From Xanthobacteraceae bacterium (GTDB lineage: Bacteria; Pseudomonadota; Alphaproteobacteria; Rhizobiales; Xanthobacteraceae), in the NCBI GenBank assembly GCA_030037185.1, contig JASHRR010000164.1, forward strand, positions 1 through 13,764: DNA of 13,764 nucleotides. The letters are read 5' to 3'. This document shows, piece after piece, positions 6,934 to 13,640 of this stretch (positions within the stretch are counted from its first letter, which is position 1; each line of letters opens with the position of its first letter). The notes beneath the pieces were generated by a model. The model was not told where the DNA came from. It did not search any database and saw nothing but the letters and a program-made list of their open reading frames with translations. Made by a program: the position numbers and the translations under genes.

Positions 6934-6950
6934 CCCCGGCTCTGCTGGGG
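6934..6950 (+). mobile_element. IS200/IS605-type terminal hairpin (right end)
   Basis: CCCCGGC-TCT-GCTGGGG forms a 7-bp stem with one G-T wobble, 63 bp after the tnpA relic stop. IS200-family ends are recognised as subterminal hairpins rather than inverted repeats, so this is probably the right-end structure. A near-identical stem and loop recurs at 10871-10885. Confidence 0.6.
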
Positions 6951-7093
6951 ATTACTGATTTGGTCCTGCCGGTTACAAAGCAATGGCACTTTTTAGCGTT
7001 CGGGGTAGGCTGCGCTTGCAGACGCTGTCCGCGTTCGCAGCATAATAGTCAGGGAGTGGATGAAATGATCGTTACACTCTGTCGCGCCGTCAT

Positions 7094-8032
7094 TTGCTCG
7101 CCGGCGCATCTGCAACTGCCGCGGCCGGCCTCGTAGGCAGCGCGCGTCCGGCTGCCGCCAAGGCGCCGCTCCTCAAGACCCAGGCGCCAGCCTTCTATCG
7201 CTTCAACATCGGCAACATCGAAGCGACAGTCGTGTCGGATGGTTTGATCGTTGGCGTGCCGAACACCACCGTCGTCGGTCCGGCGGCCGCCAACGTCGAA
7301 AAGATGATGAGCGATCTCTTCCTGCCGCCTGATAAGCTGGCGATGGATCAGAACGCGCTCGTCATCAACACCGGCGACAAGCTCGCCCTGTTCGAGACCG
7401 GGATGGCATCGGTCAAGCGTACCGAAGACATGGGCCTCGTCATCGGTAATCTCAAAGCCGCCGGCATCGACCCCAAGGATATCGACTATCTGATTCCGAG
7501 CCACGCCCATATCGACCACATCGGCGGCATTCTGGCCGCTGACGGCAGCCGCAATTTCCCGAATGCGCAAATCTTCATCGCCCAGGCGGATCTCGAATAC
7601 TGGACAAACGAAGGGCTCGCCGGCACTCCGGCTGAAGGCTCGATGCGCGCGGCGCGCAAGAACCTACTGCCGAACCGCGATCGCATCCTGTTCTACAGCG
7701 ACGGCAAGGAGGTTATCCCGGGCGTCCAGGCCATGCACACGCCCGGCCACACGGTCGGCCATACCTGCTTCGTAGTCACCTCCGGGGCAGACACGCTCTA
7801 TTTCGCGGGCGATTTGGCGCGCCACAATGTCATCGTCGAGAATCCACGGATGGAGGATACCTTCGACACCGACCGGCCGCTCGGCATTAAGACCCGGCTC
7901 AAAACCATAGAGATGTTGGCGGCTCAGCGCATGCGCACGCTTGTCTATCATCTGCCGTGGCCCGGCCTTGGCCACTTCGTCAAGCACGGCGACGGTTTCC
8001 ACTTCGAGCCCGAGCCCATCAAGTTCGTTTAA
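7094..8032 (+). CDS. MBL-fold metallo-hydrolase (methyl-parathion-hydrolase-like), Tat signal out of frame with ATG
   Basis: From TTG 7094 the product is 312 residues. Zinc ligands are clear: HAHIDH at 137-142, H215 or H219 in HTPGHTVGH, D240 in FAGD, and a late H286. FLPPDKLAMDQNALVINTGD and AAGIDPKDIDYLIPSHAHID fit the OPHC2/methyl parathion hydrolase branch of secreted MBL hydrolases, so ester or lactone hydrolysis is likely, with substrate unknown. The frame extends upstream of TTG to 7064, reading NDRYTLSRRHLLAGASATAA, a twin-arginine signal, but has no start codon. The ATG at 7060 is one base out: ATGAAATGATCG would read MNDRYTLSRR if one A of 7063-7065 were absent. So either the gene has just been frameshifted, or a rare start (CTG 7079, TTG 7094) gives a product without the RR pair. 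A weak AGGGAG lies at 7051-7056. A hairpin follows at 8039. Confidence 0.85.
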   Translation: MLAGASATAAAGLVGSARPAAAKAPLLKTQAPAFYRFNIGNIEATVVSDGLIVGVPNTTVVGPAAANVEKMMSDLFLPPDKLAMDQNALVINTGDKLALFETGMASVKRTEDMGLVIGNLKAAGIDPKDIDYLIPSHAHIDHIGGILAADGSRNFPNAQIFIAQADLEYWTNEGLAGTPAEGSMRAARKNLLPNRDRILFYSDGKEVIPGVQAMHTPGHTVGHTCFVVTSGADTLYFAGDLARHNVIVENPRMEDTFDTDRPLGIKTRLKTIEMLAAQRMRTLVYHLPWPGLGHFVKHGDGFHFEPEPIKFV

Positions 8033-8038
8033 TGTTAC

Positions 8039-8061
8039 GGCGCGATGCCGCAGATCGCGCC
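8039..8061 (+). terminator. Stem-loop after the MBL hydrolase gene
   Basis: GGCGCGAT (8039-8046), a 7-base loop, and ATCGCGCC (8054-8061) form a perfect 8-bp stem starting 7 bp after the stop codon. No T-run follows, so it is a weak intrinsic terminator or an mRNA 3' stabilising structure. Confidence 0.5.
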
Positions 8062-8239
8062 ACCGCTTCCCGTGACCTAGTAGACCTCACGCCATAATGC
8101 GAGGCGCATAGGCCTCATAGGGCTGGTGGGACAGGACATAGACGGGAATCGGCCGGCCAAAGCTTGAACCAAGGGCGGCCGAGTTGCGGCTGGAAGCCCA
8201 CCATTGCCGATCACGGCAAAGACAATGGTGTTCTGGCCC
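8062..8239. other. Unassigned sequence beyond the relaxase relic
   Basis: A minus-strand frame near 8150-8088 reads GRPIPVYVLSHQPYEAYAPR and stops; it looks protein-like but I cannot place it in a family. It may be a remnant of a gene once downstream of the relaxase. Confidence 0.3.
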
Positions 8240-8483
8240 CGCAGGATCGTCCGGCTCGCGCCCGGCGCGGGCATGGCCTGGTGCATGGTTTTGATGATAT
8301 CGCCGCGGATCGCCAGCTGGCGCAGCGTGTCTTCAAGACCAGGCTTCAGCGTTCGGCCGTGCGCTCGCGAAAACCCTGCCTGATGTAGGCGCGGTTGATC
8401 ACCAGGTCCTTGCCATCATCAGCGCGCCCCCGGACCAGGATGTGGACGTGTGGATTGTCGGTGTTGCAGTGGTCTACAGCGAC
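8240..8483 (-). pseudogene. Relic of a conjugative relaxase (VirD2/DUF3363-type)
   Basis: On the minus strand 8483-8346 reads VAVDHCNTDNPHVHILVRGR, then ADDGKDLVINRAYIRQGFRE and TGA at 8348-8346. HCNTDNPHVHI is relaxase motif III, the metal-binding histidines of an HUH nuclease that nicks an origin of transfer. Just beyond the stop, a shifted frame reads LKPGLEDTLRQLAIRGDIIK then TMHQAM, resembling the C-terminal DUF3363 region. The large part normally between them is deleted. Upstream, about 8485-8530, EQMQDFG-like residues fit the helix before motif III, but the catalytic-tyrosine N-terminus is absent. It records a former mobilisable element. Limits are approximate. Confidence 0.65.
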
Positions 8484-8796
8484 CCGGTCGAGCGAATCAC
8501 GCTATTGCCGAAATCCTGCATCTGCTCGCTTCAACGGCAGGCTGAGATCGCGGTGTGCCTCGGCGACACCCGGGAGATCGGCGAGCAGTTTTCGACGATG
8601 GTCGCCGCAGCGGTGCGCAAAATCGGCAACCGATTAGCCGCCCTGGCGTGACCGCCGGTGCGTCTTGCAGTTGCCTCGATGTTCCTATCTTTCCAATAGG
8701 CTCGCCCACCCTAGGGCCTGAGGGATATCAAACGCGAAGCCCTTGGCTAGTTTGGTGCTTGATTTCTCTTTTGATCTGAAGTCCGGTGGTCTTCGT
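8484..8796. other. Spacer with no supportable gene
   Basis: A plus-strand open stretch ending at 8651 (QAEIAVCLGDTREIGEQFST then VAAAVRKIGNRLAALA) has coding-like composition but no start signal and no recognised motif. The rest, up to the FGE-like gene, shows nothing definable. Confidence 0.4.
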
Positions 8797-9735
8797 ATGC
8801 GTGATCGATGGCGTCGTCTTCAATTCTCGTCGATAGGATTGCTGTTGGCCGTCACGCCGGCAGTGGTCCTACTTGCGTCAGACACCGCCTGTGCGGGCGA
8901 CCAAAGCGATCGCGAGTTTCGGGAATGCACGGACTGTCCGGAGATGATCGGCATTCCCGCCGGCCGATTTGTGATGGGAAGTTCGCGCAGGGAGGCAGGG
9001 CGGTTCGACAACGAAGGGCCGCAACATGAGGTCTCAATCGCGGCATTCGCGCTCGGCAAGTACGATGTGACCAGCCAGCAATTCCTAACGTTTCTCAAGG
9101 AGACGAGCTATCAGCCTGCGCCTTGTGATCCCGTTCTCGGACTCGGCTGGCATTCATCCCGCGAGGGAATTGTGGCTGCACCAGGCCGTGGCCAGGAGCC
9201 CCCAAAATGGCCCGCTGTGTGCCTCGATTGGCGGGATGCCGAAGCCTATATCGCCTGGCTGAACGCGAGAGTGCATCGACTGCGGCCAGGTCTGCAAAAT
9301 CAGAGCGGTCCGTATCGCTTGCCGAGCGAAGCCGAATGGGAATATGCCGCGCGCGGTAGAACCCAAACGGCGCGGTGGTGGGGCGATGCGATCGGACACA
9401 ACATGGCCAATTGCAACGGCTGCGGCAGCCCATGGGACGATCGGCTGCTCGCGGAGGTCAACAGTTTCAGACCCAATCCGTTCGGGCTCTACGGGATCCT
9501 GGGCAATGCGTGGCAATGGACAGCCGACTGCTGGCATCCAAATTATGCGGGAGCGCCCCGCGATGGGCATGCGTGGACGGAGCCAAACTGCGTCAGGCAC
9601 GTGATCCGAGGGGGCTCCTGGAACAACCTGCCGGCCTTCGTGCGCTCCGCGAGCCGCACGAGCAGCATCAAGAATGCCGGCCAATATGATTACTCCAGCC
9701 TCACGGGATTCCGTGTTGCCAGGGATCTCCCGTGA
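8797..9735 (+). CDS. Secreted SUMF1/FGE-like (EgtB/PvdO superfamily) protein
   Basis: From ATG 8797 the product is 312 residues. Residues 1-33 form a signal peptide (RDRWRRLQF, then a hydrophobic core to TACAG). Family motifs follow: IPAGRFVMGSSRREAGRFDNE (52-72), EVSIAAFALGKYDVTSQQF, YRLPSEAEWEYAARG (173-187), NPFGLYGILGNAWQWTADCW (227-246), RGGSWNN (271-277) and GFRVAR (304-309). The fold is that of formylglycine-generating enzyme, which oxidises a sulfatase cysteine. However, the segment where copper-dependent FGEs have two cysteines reads AFVRSASRTSS here, with none, so it is probably not a sulfatase-activating enzyme. Six or more other cysteines could form disulfides, for instance 44/47 and 245/265. 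A TTG at 8743 would add 18 residues, but the ATG gives a proper signal peptide. It converges on the TonB-like gene. Confidence 0.85.
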   Translation: MRDRWRRLQFSSIGLLLAVTPAVVLLASDTACAGDQSDREFRECTDCPEMIGIPAGRFVMGSSRREAGRFDNEGPQHEVSIAAFALGKYDVTSQQFLTFLKETSYQPAPCDPVLGLGWHSSREGIVAAPGRGQEPPKWPAVCLDWRDAEAYIAWLNARVHRLRPGLQNQSGPYRLPSEAEWEYAARGRTQTARWWGDAIGHNMANCNGCGSPWDDRLLAEVNSFRPNPFGLYGILGNAWQWTADCWHPNYAGAPRDGHAWTEPNCVRHVIRGGSWNNLPAFVRSASRTSSIKNAGQYDYSSLTGFRVARDLP

Positions 9736-9839
9736 TCGTTGGCGAGGTCAGTGCGATCGACATCCCATAAACGACGGCAATCACGCGACCATCGGCGACA
9801 CTGTCAAATGTGTGGTCTGCGCTTGCCCATTGGCGCAGA

Positions 9840-10631
9840 TCAGCGCAATGCATCCTGCGTGTCGAGCCGCAGTGTAAATGCCATCCGTGCGTTGTAATGG
9901 CCGGCTGGAAGAGTGAACGGAGAAGATAGGATGACGGCATTGCGCGCGCTGAGCGCAGCATCCTGATACGCTTTATCGGATGCATACTGGGCGTTCCGAA
10001 CGATCTCGGCTTTCGTGACTGTGCCCGTATTCGTCATCTCGACACGGACAAGAACCGAGAGCGCCCTGCCTCCCAAAGCTGAGACGTCCAGCCCCCATCG
10101 ACGCTCGACCTGAGCCCTGATGAAATCGCTGACAGCATAGGTTGTCTCCGCCGCCTCGACGTTGCTCGTGGTCGGCGAGGCGGTCAGCGCGCGCATGGCG
10201 CTCTTCGGCAATGGACGGTGCTCGTCAGTGTCCTGAAGCTTGGCGAGCCGTTCAAGCTTTTGCTCAAGCGGATCCGCCGGCTTGTCCGGCGCCGGAATGC
10301 TGGGAGGCGGCAAATCCTCAGAGGCTGGAGCCGCCTTGTGAGGCGGTCCGATCGGCGCATCTGCCTGGAGAGGCCCGGCCGTCTCTCCATCGACCAACAC
10401 GACGTCCACAGGGATGACCTGCGGCGTAGCGACCGTTGCCCGCGTCAGGACAAGCGCGACCAGCACCAGCCCATGCAAAACACCGGAGCAGACGAGCCCA
10501 CCTGCAAGGACGGAACGGTCTCGCGAAGAATGTTTGTCACCATCAGCCGCGTGCAAAGGGAGCACGGCGACCGCCAGGGTCGGCGGCGGCAGTGTCACAT
10601 CTCCTTTCGGAGCATAGGTCATGAAGGACAT
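9840..10631 (-). CDS. TonB-family C-terminal-domain protein
   Basis: The 263-residue product has a cytoplasmic N-terminus, a single membrane anchor (about 44-64, SVLAGGLVCSGVLHGLVLVA), a periplasmic proline-rich linker (about 90-145) and a C-terminal TonB/TolA-like domain: DFIRAQVERRWGLDVSALGG (169-188), then VRVEMTNTGTVTKAEIVRN and FTLPAGHYNARMAFTLR. TonB proteins couple the proton gradient to outer-membrane transporters; TolA proteins link the membranes at division. No ExbB/ExbD, TolQ/TolR or receptor gene lies nearby, so the partner is unknown. ATG 10631 and 10622 are both possible, neither with a good ribosome binding site; AAAGGAG lies inside the frame at about 10599-10605. It converges with the FGE-like gene across 104 bp. 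Confidence 0.78.
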   Translation of the reverse strand: MSFMTYAPKGDVTLPPPTLAVAVLPLHAADGDKHSSRDRSVLAGGLVCSGVLHGLVLVALVLTRATVATPQVIPVDVVLVDGETAGPLQADAPIGPPHKAAPASEDLPPPSIPAPDKPADPLEQKLERLAKLQDTDEHRPLPKSAMRALTASPTTSNVEAAETTYAVSDFIRAQVERRWGLDVSALGGRALSVLVRVEMTNTGTVTKAEIVRNAQYASDKAYQDAALSARNAVILSSPFTLPAGHYNARMAFTLRLDTQDALR

Positions 10632-11235
10632 ATTACTGAATCAATGAGCCGATGGCGAACCTTGCCGGGAGGCGAATGATTGCGCATTCCCGGACGCCGA
10701 AGCGTTGGGATCGCACTCGGCGTCGCACTCCTTGTCCGTGGCATCCTACTGCCCGCAGCTTCGTCCTATTATTGCCGGGGAAAGAAGCGTCGCCGCTGGC
10801 GACGTCTATGCTATTCACTCCCCGCGGGTGCCGGGCCAATGAGATGAGCGGCATGATACCAAGGGAGCCCCCCGGCTCTGCCGGGAAGGCAGCAAAAGTT
10901 TGACAGTTCCAGCAGTTACGCCCCAGGCTCCCATCGACGAGGCTTCGGACGCAGGCCGCCGAGCACATCGATGGGCCGCCGTGAGAGCGCCTGACCAAAT
11001 ACACTATAGGCGTGAAAATAAGACAAGCGACTGATCCGGAGAAGAATCCTGAACTTGAACCGGCGCTGTGACACGCGGCAATAGGGCCTTGCTGCGATCG
11101 ATGACCGCCTTCAGGCGGCTCATCTATCAGGGCCGCGCGGCGACCCCGATGCCGCTTCGAGCGGCACCAACTTAAAGCCCCAGCTCCCCGGGGATACCAC
11201 TCAAGCGTGGGCGCCAGCATCTGTCAGTCATCCCC
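10632..11235. other. Non-coding, structured region with IS-end features
   Basis: No defensible gene is present; the long minus-strand open frame has no motif and an unusual composition. The region contains an IS200-like hairpin (10871-10885) and the inverted repeat CCCATCGA / TCGATGGG (10930-10937 and 10968-10975) around a GC-rich core. These are features of the non-coding ends of insertion sequences, but no transposase can be read nearby. Confidence 0.45.
10871..10885 (+). repeat. Second copy of the IS200-like hairpin
   Basis: CCCGGC-TCT-GCCGGG is a perfect 6-bp stem with the same TCT loop and the same flanking run of C as the hairpin at 6934-6950. The following bases differ. It may mark a deleted IS200/IS605 copy or a solitary end. 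Confidence 0.5.
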
Positions 11236-11960
11236 CTTAATGACCGCTCGGCGGCCGCGAACTCGGCGCCGTCATTGCTCCGCGGGAACAGATGCCCATA
11301 GCAATCGTCGTCATAGCGATCGTAGAGTACCCAAGCCGCTCCTGCACGACCTTGCCCGGAAGTTCGGGACCGCCGTCAGCCTTTCGGTTGACGCACCAGG
11401 ACGCGACGCTTGGCCGGCCTCATTGACGACACCCGCGGCTACCTGCACGGATATCAGCCACGCTTGAGGGTGTTGCCGAGGCGCTCGAGCCGGCGCCGTT
11501 CGGGAACACGAGACCCTTCGGACATGCGAGCTTCCACTCACGCAGTGCATTCAGAACCAACGGAGGCGCCGGTACTGTTCTTTCGCCGGATTCTGACTTC
11601 GGCCGGCCGACGGTGTTGTAGCGAGCGCACGTGCACGCTTTGGCATCGAAGTTCACATCGATCCAGCGCAGGCCGCGCAGTTCGGAAAGAAGGCCGCAGA
11701 AGATCGCGGTCAGGAACAGTGGCCGCCCGCGGCGTTGCAGCCGCGCTATGATGGAACAGAATGTCCACCCCGACCTTGAGCTTACCCTTGGCCCTCCGCT
11801 CGGCTTTGCGTTCCTTGACACGACGGAGATTGCGGACCACGTTGCGACGAGACCACACTCCATCGCGTCGGACAGGAGCATTCCCAGCGCGGAGCGGATT
11901 CGCTTCACCATCGCGGGCGAGTAGCCGTCGAGGCGCAACTGGTCTTTGTGGTTTCAGCGC
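11236..11960 (-). pseudogene. Decayed tyrosine integrase (phage/ICE type)
   Basis: Minus-strand frames reassemble a site-specific recombinase. HKDQLRLDGYSPAMVKRIRS and ALGMLLSDAMECGLV (about 11953-11846) are the core-binding domain. A shift gives RNVVRNLRRVKERKAERRAK (to about 11760), then a further shift gives IIARLQRRGRPLFLTAIFCG and LLSELRGLRWIDVNFDAK. Here the family has GLRxSELRGLRW, so the catalytic arginine and one neighbour are missing. NTVGRPKSESGERTVPAPPL and LNALREWKLACPKG follow. Much decayed pieces end with VQERLGYSTIAMTT (11337-11296), where the family has LGHS, and YGHLFPRSNDGAEFAAAERS (11301-11242), which includes the would-be nucleophile tyrosine. The box II Arg-His segment is unreadable. 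Clearly non-functional. Confidence 0.85.
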
Positions 11961-12068
11961 CATCATCGCCTTCTCACCGATTGATTTGCCTCATTAATCG
12001 CATGCGGATACCGCGGCTGGTTTCTTGGGGGATGGACCAAGTGGGGGCATAGACTCACGAGAGCACTG

Positions 12069-12133
12069 ATGCCGGCGTGTTTACAGCTATCCAAGCGCTG
12101 CTGACTTTGCAGCGGTGATTCGTCTGCCGGCAT
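12069..12133. other. Nested stem-loops, candidate structured RNA or IS remnant
   Basis: An outer inverted repeat ATGCCGGC (12069-12076) / GCCGGCAT (12126-12133) encloses an inner hairpin CGCTGC-TGACTTT-GCAGCG (12096-12114). It lies exactly where GC-rich integrase DNA gives way to AT-rich spacer. No T-run follows on either strand, so it does not look like an intrinsic terminator. Confidence 0.35.
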
Positions 12134-12219
12134 ATAACCTCGCAGATTTGCACCTTTTATGTTAGGTATCAAACTTAATAAAATAAGTGACACAGAACTT
12201 TGCCGTGGTTTGCAAGGCT

Positions 12220-12233
12220 GATTCGTGCGAATC
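12220..12233. promoter_or_regulatory. GATTCG-TG-CGAATC palindrome with two GANTC sites
   Basis: The palindrome is perfect apart from its 2-bp centre. It contains GATTC (12220-12224) and GAATC (12229-12233), both matching the GANTC target of the alphaproteobacterial CcrM methylase; another GATTC lies at 12304-12308. Cell-cycle-linked control is conceivable but unproven. Confidence 0.3.
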
Positions 12234-12410
12234 CGAAGCTCTTCGCTCATGGCAGCTATGTCATGGGAATGGCCGAACTTCTAAAAATTATGCCCCTCGA
12301 TTTGATTCTTTTATTTTCTGGTCGAAGCTAAAATATAATGTAATTTTTAAGCTGTCCAAAATAATAGTCCATAAAAGTTCCATACAGCGTTGCGGAACTC
12401 CAACTCCGAA

Positions 12411-12436
12411 GTCGAATTCGACGAATTATGTCGAAT
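12411..12436. promoter_or_regulatory. Three GTCGAAT half-sites, candidate operator
   Basis: A perfect 12-bp palindrome GTCGAATTCGAC (12411-12422), a 7-bp spacer GAATTAT, then GTCGAAT (12430-12436) give three copies of the same half-site in alternating orientation, about 90 bp before the omp start codon. The arrangement suggests a regulator binding as two dimers or a dimer plus monomer. Confidence 0.4.
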
Positions 12437-12522
12437 ATAGAGCAATGATGGGGGAATTCTGATGGCTAGTGATCGCCGGGCGCTCGCTGTGGCGTGAAGT
12501 GTCATCGGAGGAGCTAAGTCCA

Positions 12523-13424
12523 ATGCTGAGCAAAAACTTACGACACATGAAGCCCTCCTTATGGATATTGCTCGCTTTCGCCGCAGCGGGCGCGGGATCA
12601 GCTCTCGCGGCCGATATCGGTGCTCGGCCGATCGGGCCACCCCCGCCAGCGGTTCCGCCACCATTACCAGCTTGGACCGGTTTTTATATGGGTCTTAACG
12701 CCGGCGGCCAATGGCTCGACAACAACGACATCAACGTCGTGTCGGCGGGGACCTTTAACCCACCTGGCTTGAACCCAAGCGTTATGAACGTAGGTGCCGC
12801 CGGTGCGACCACCAACCTTCCGGGACCAACAACGGCGGCTTCATCGGCGGCGGTCAAATTGGCTACAATTGGCGTCTTGGCTGGGGGGTGGCCGGCATCG
12901 AGGCAGACTTTCAGGGCGTCGGCGGCTCGACTAGCTTTACGGGGACGACCTCTATTTTGGCCAATAACGCCATTCCAACCGTCACGAATCTGGATGCCAC
13001 GAAACGACTCGATTGGCTGAGCACAGTACGGGGCCGCCTCGGCTAGCTCGCCACGCCGACCCTCCTCCTTTATGGAACCGGCGGTTTCGCCTTCGGCGAC
13101 GTTAAGTCGGATATCGACATTACCCAGAGCAATATGGGCAACGGGAACTTCGGCGACACTGCCGCAAATTTCTCTGACACGCGCTCGGGTTGGACCGCTG
13201 GCGCAGGACTTGAGTGGCTATTTATGCCCAACTGGAGCATGAAGATAGAATGGCTCCATTATGACCTCGGCGACGTGTCGTTCATCGCCCCTGAACTGCA
13301 GGCTGTCGTCACCCGGACCGGGACTGGTCTGCCCGTCGGGGCTGTGCGCTACGGCATCACCCCGGAGATTAGCACCCGCTTTGACGGTGACATCGCCCGC
13401 GTCGGCATCAACTATCACTTCTGA
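12523..13424 (+). pseudogene. Outer-membrane beta-barrel protein (Omp25/31-RopB-like), disrupted
   Basis: ATG 12523 follows GGAGGAG (12507-12513) at 9 bp, a very good start. The product opens with a signal peptide ending SALAADIG, then a proline-rich stretch and AWTGFYMGLNAGGQWLDN, the typical first strand of this porin family. Near 12815-12828 the frame changes: NNGGFIGGGQIGYNWRLGWG and GVAGIEADFQGVGGS lie in the other frame. That frame is cut by TAG 13044-13046, where LG*LATPTLLLYGTGGFAFG shows a lost codon, and then runs through RSGWTAGAGLEWLFMPNWSM to RVGINYHF and TGA 13422-13424. The terminal phenylalanine is the barrel-assembly signal. The start-to-stop length of 902 nt (3n+2) fits one lost base. 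Repaired length would be about 300 residues. One frameshift and one nonsense codon with little other decay imply recent inactivation, or sequencing error. Confidence 0.85.
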
Positions 13425-13462
13425 ATAAACCGCTATCCATAGAGGCTTCCTGGCGAGTAAGT

Positions 13463-13530
13463 ATAGGGGTAGGAAGCATCGATTGGTTTCGATGCCCCCT
13501 CCCTCCGAACCGGACATGCGGATCTCCCGC
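13463..13530 (-). mobile_element. Probable group II intron RNA fragment
   Basis: On the minus strand the sequence runs GCGGGAGATCCGCATGTCCG, GTTCGGAGGGAGGGGGC, then a GCATCGA/TCGATGC hairpin (13476-13495, loop of 6) and TTCCTACCCCTAT. GCGG-GAGAT-CCGC followed by GTCCGGTTCGGAGGG is a familiar piece of bacterial group II introns that lies next to the maturase reading frame. The 5' arm that should pair with GTCCGGTTC is replaced by unrelated palindromic sequence, so the copy is truncated. No maturase is present. Assigned from memory of the motif. Confidence 0.4.
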
Positions 13531-13531
13531 T

Positions 13532-13555
13532 TCAAATGTGGTGCACCACATTTGA
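13532..13555. repeat. 24-bp perfect palindrome
   Basis: The left half is TCAAATGTGGTG (13532-13543) and the right half is its exact reverse complement (13544-13555), centred on GTGCAC. It abuts the truncated end of the intron-like fragment. It could extrude a cruciform, be a regulator site, or be a fused IS end. Confidence 0.85.
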
Positions 13556-13577
13556 TGCTTAATGTGGCGCCGGTGGA

Positions 13578-13640
13578 TATGTGGCGTTCAGCGCCGAAAG
13601 TGGCTGCCCAGGCCGAGAAACGATTTTTGAACGCCACATA
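13578..13640. repeat. 13-bp inverted repeat with a second overlapping inverted repeat
   Basis: TATGTGGCGTTCA (13578-13590) is the exact reverse complement of 13628-13640, with 37 bp between them. The right arm is itself inside a second inverted repeat, CGATTTT (13621-13627) with AAAATCG (13643-13649). A related TGTGGCG occurs directly repeated at 13563-13569. The two repeats would give alternative folds. Confidence 0.7.

Larger units (their letters stand above)
11967..12522. other. AT-rich, palindrome-rich spacer upstream of the omp relic
   Basis: No gene is visible. From about 12130 to 12460 the sequence is far more AT-rich than the rest of the window. It holds a nested hairpin (12069-12133), two palindromic sites (12220-12233 and 12411-12436) and a TATAAT at 12334-12339 without a well-spaced -35 box. 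It is presumably the promoter and leader region of the outer-membrane protein gene. Confidence 0.55.

Noticed and set aside
7049..7570. Minus-strand open frame of 173 codons
   Set aside because: It is a shadow of the MBL hydrolase gene; no family motif is seen.
9154..9684. Minus-strand open frames inside the FGE-like gene
   Set aside because: They are antisense to strong family motifs of the plus-strand protein.
9736..9839. Possible bidirectional terminator between the convergent genes
   Set aside because: Only a weak TGCGC/GCGCA pairing is visible and there is no T-run; not enough to call.
10633..11220. Minus-strand open frame of 195 codons
   Set aside because: There is no recognisable motif or ribosome binding site, and it runs through hairpins and inverted repeats; it is more likely a GC-driven chance frame.
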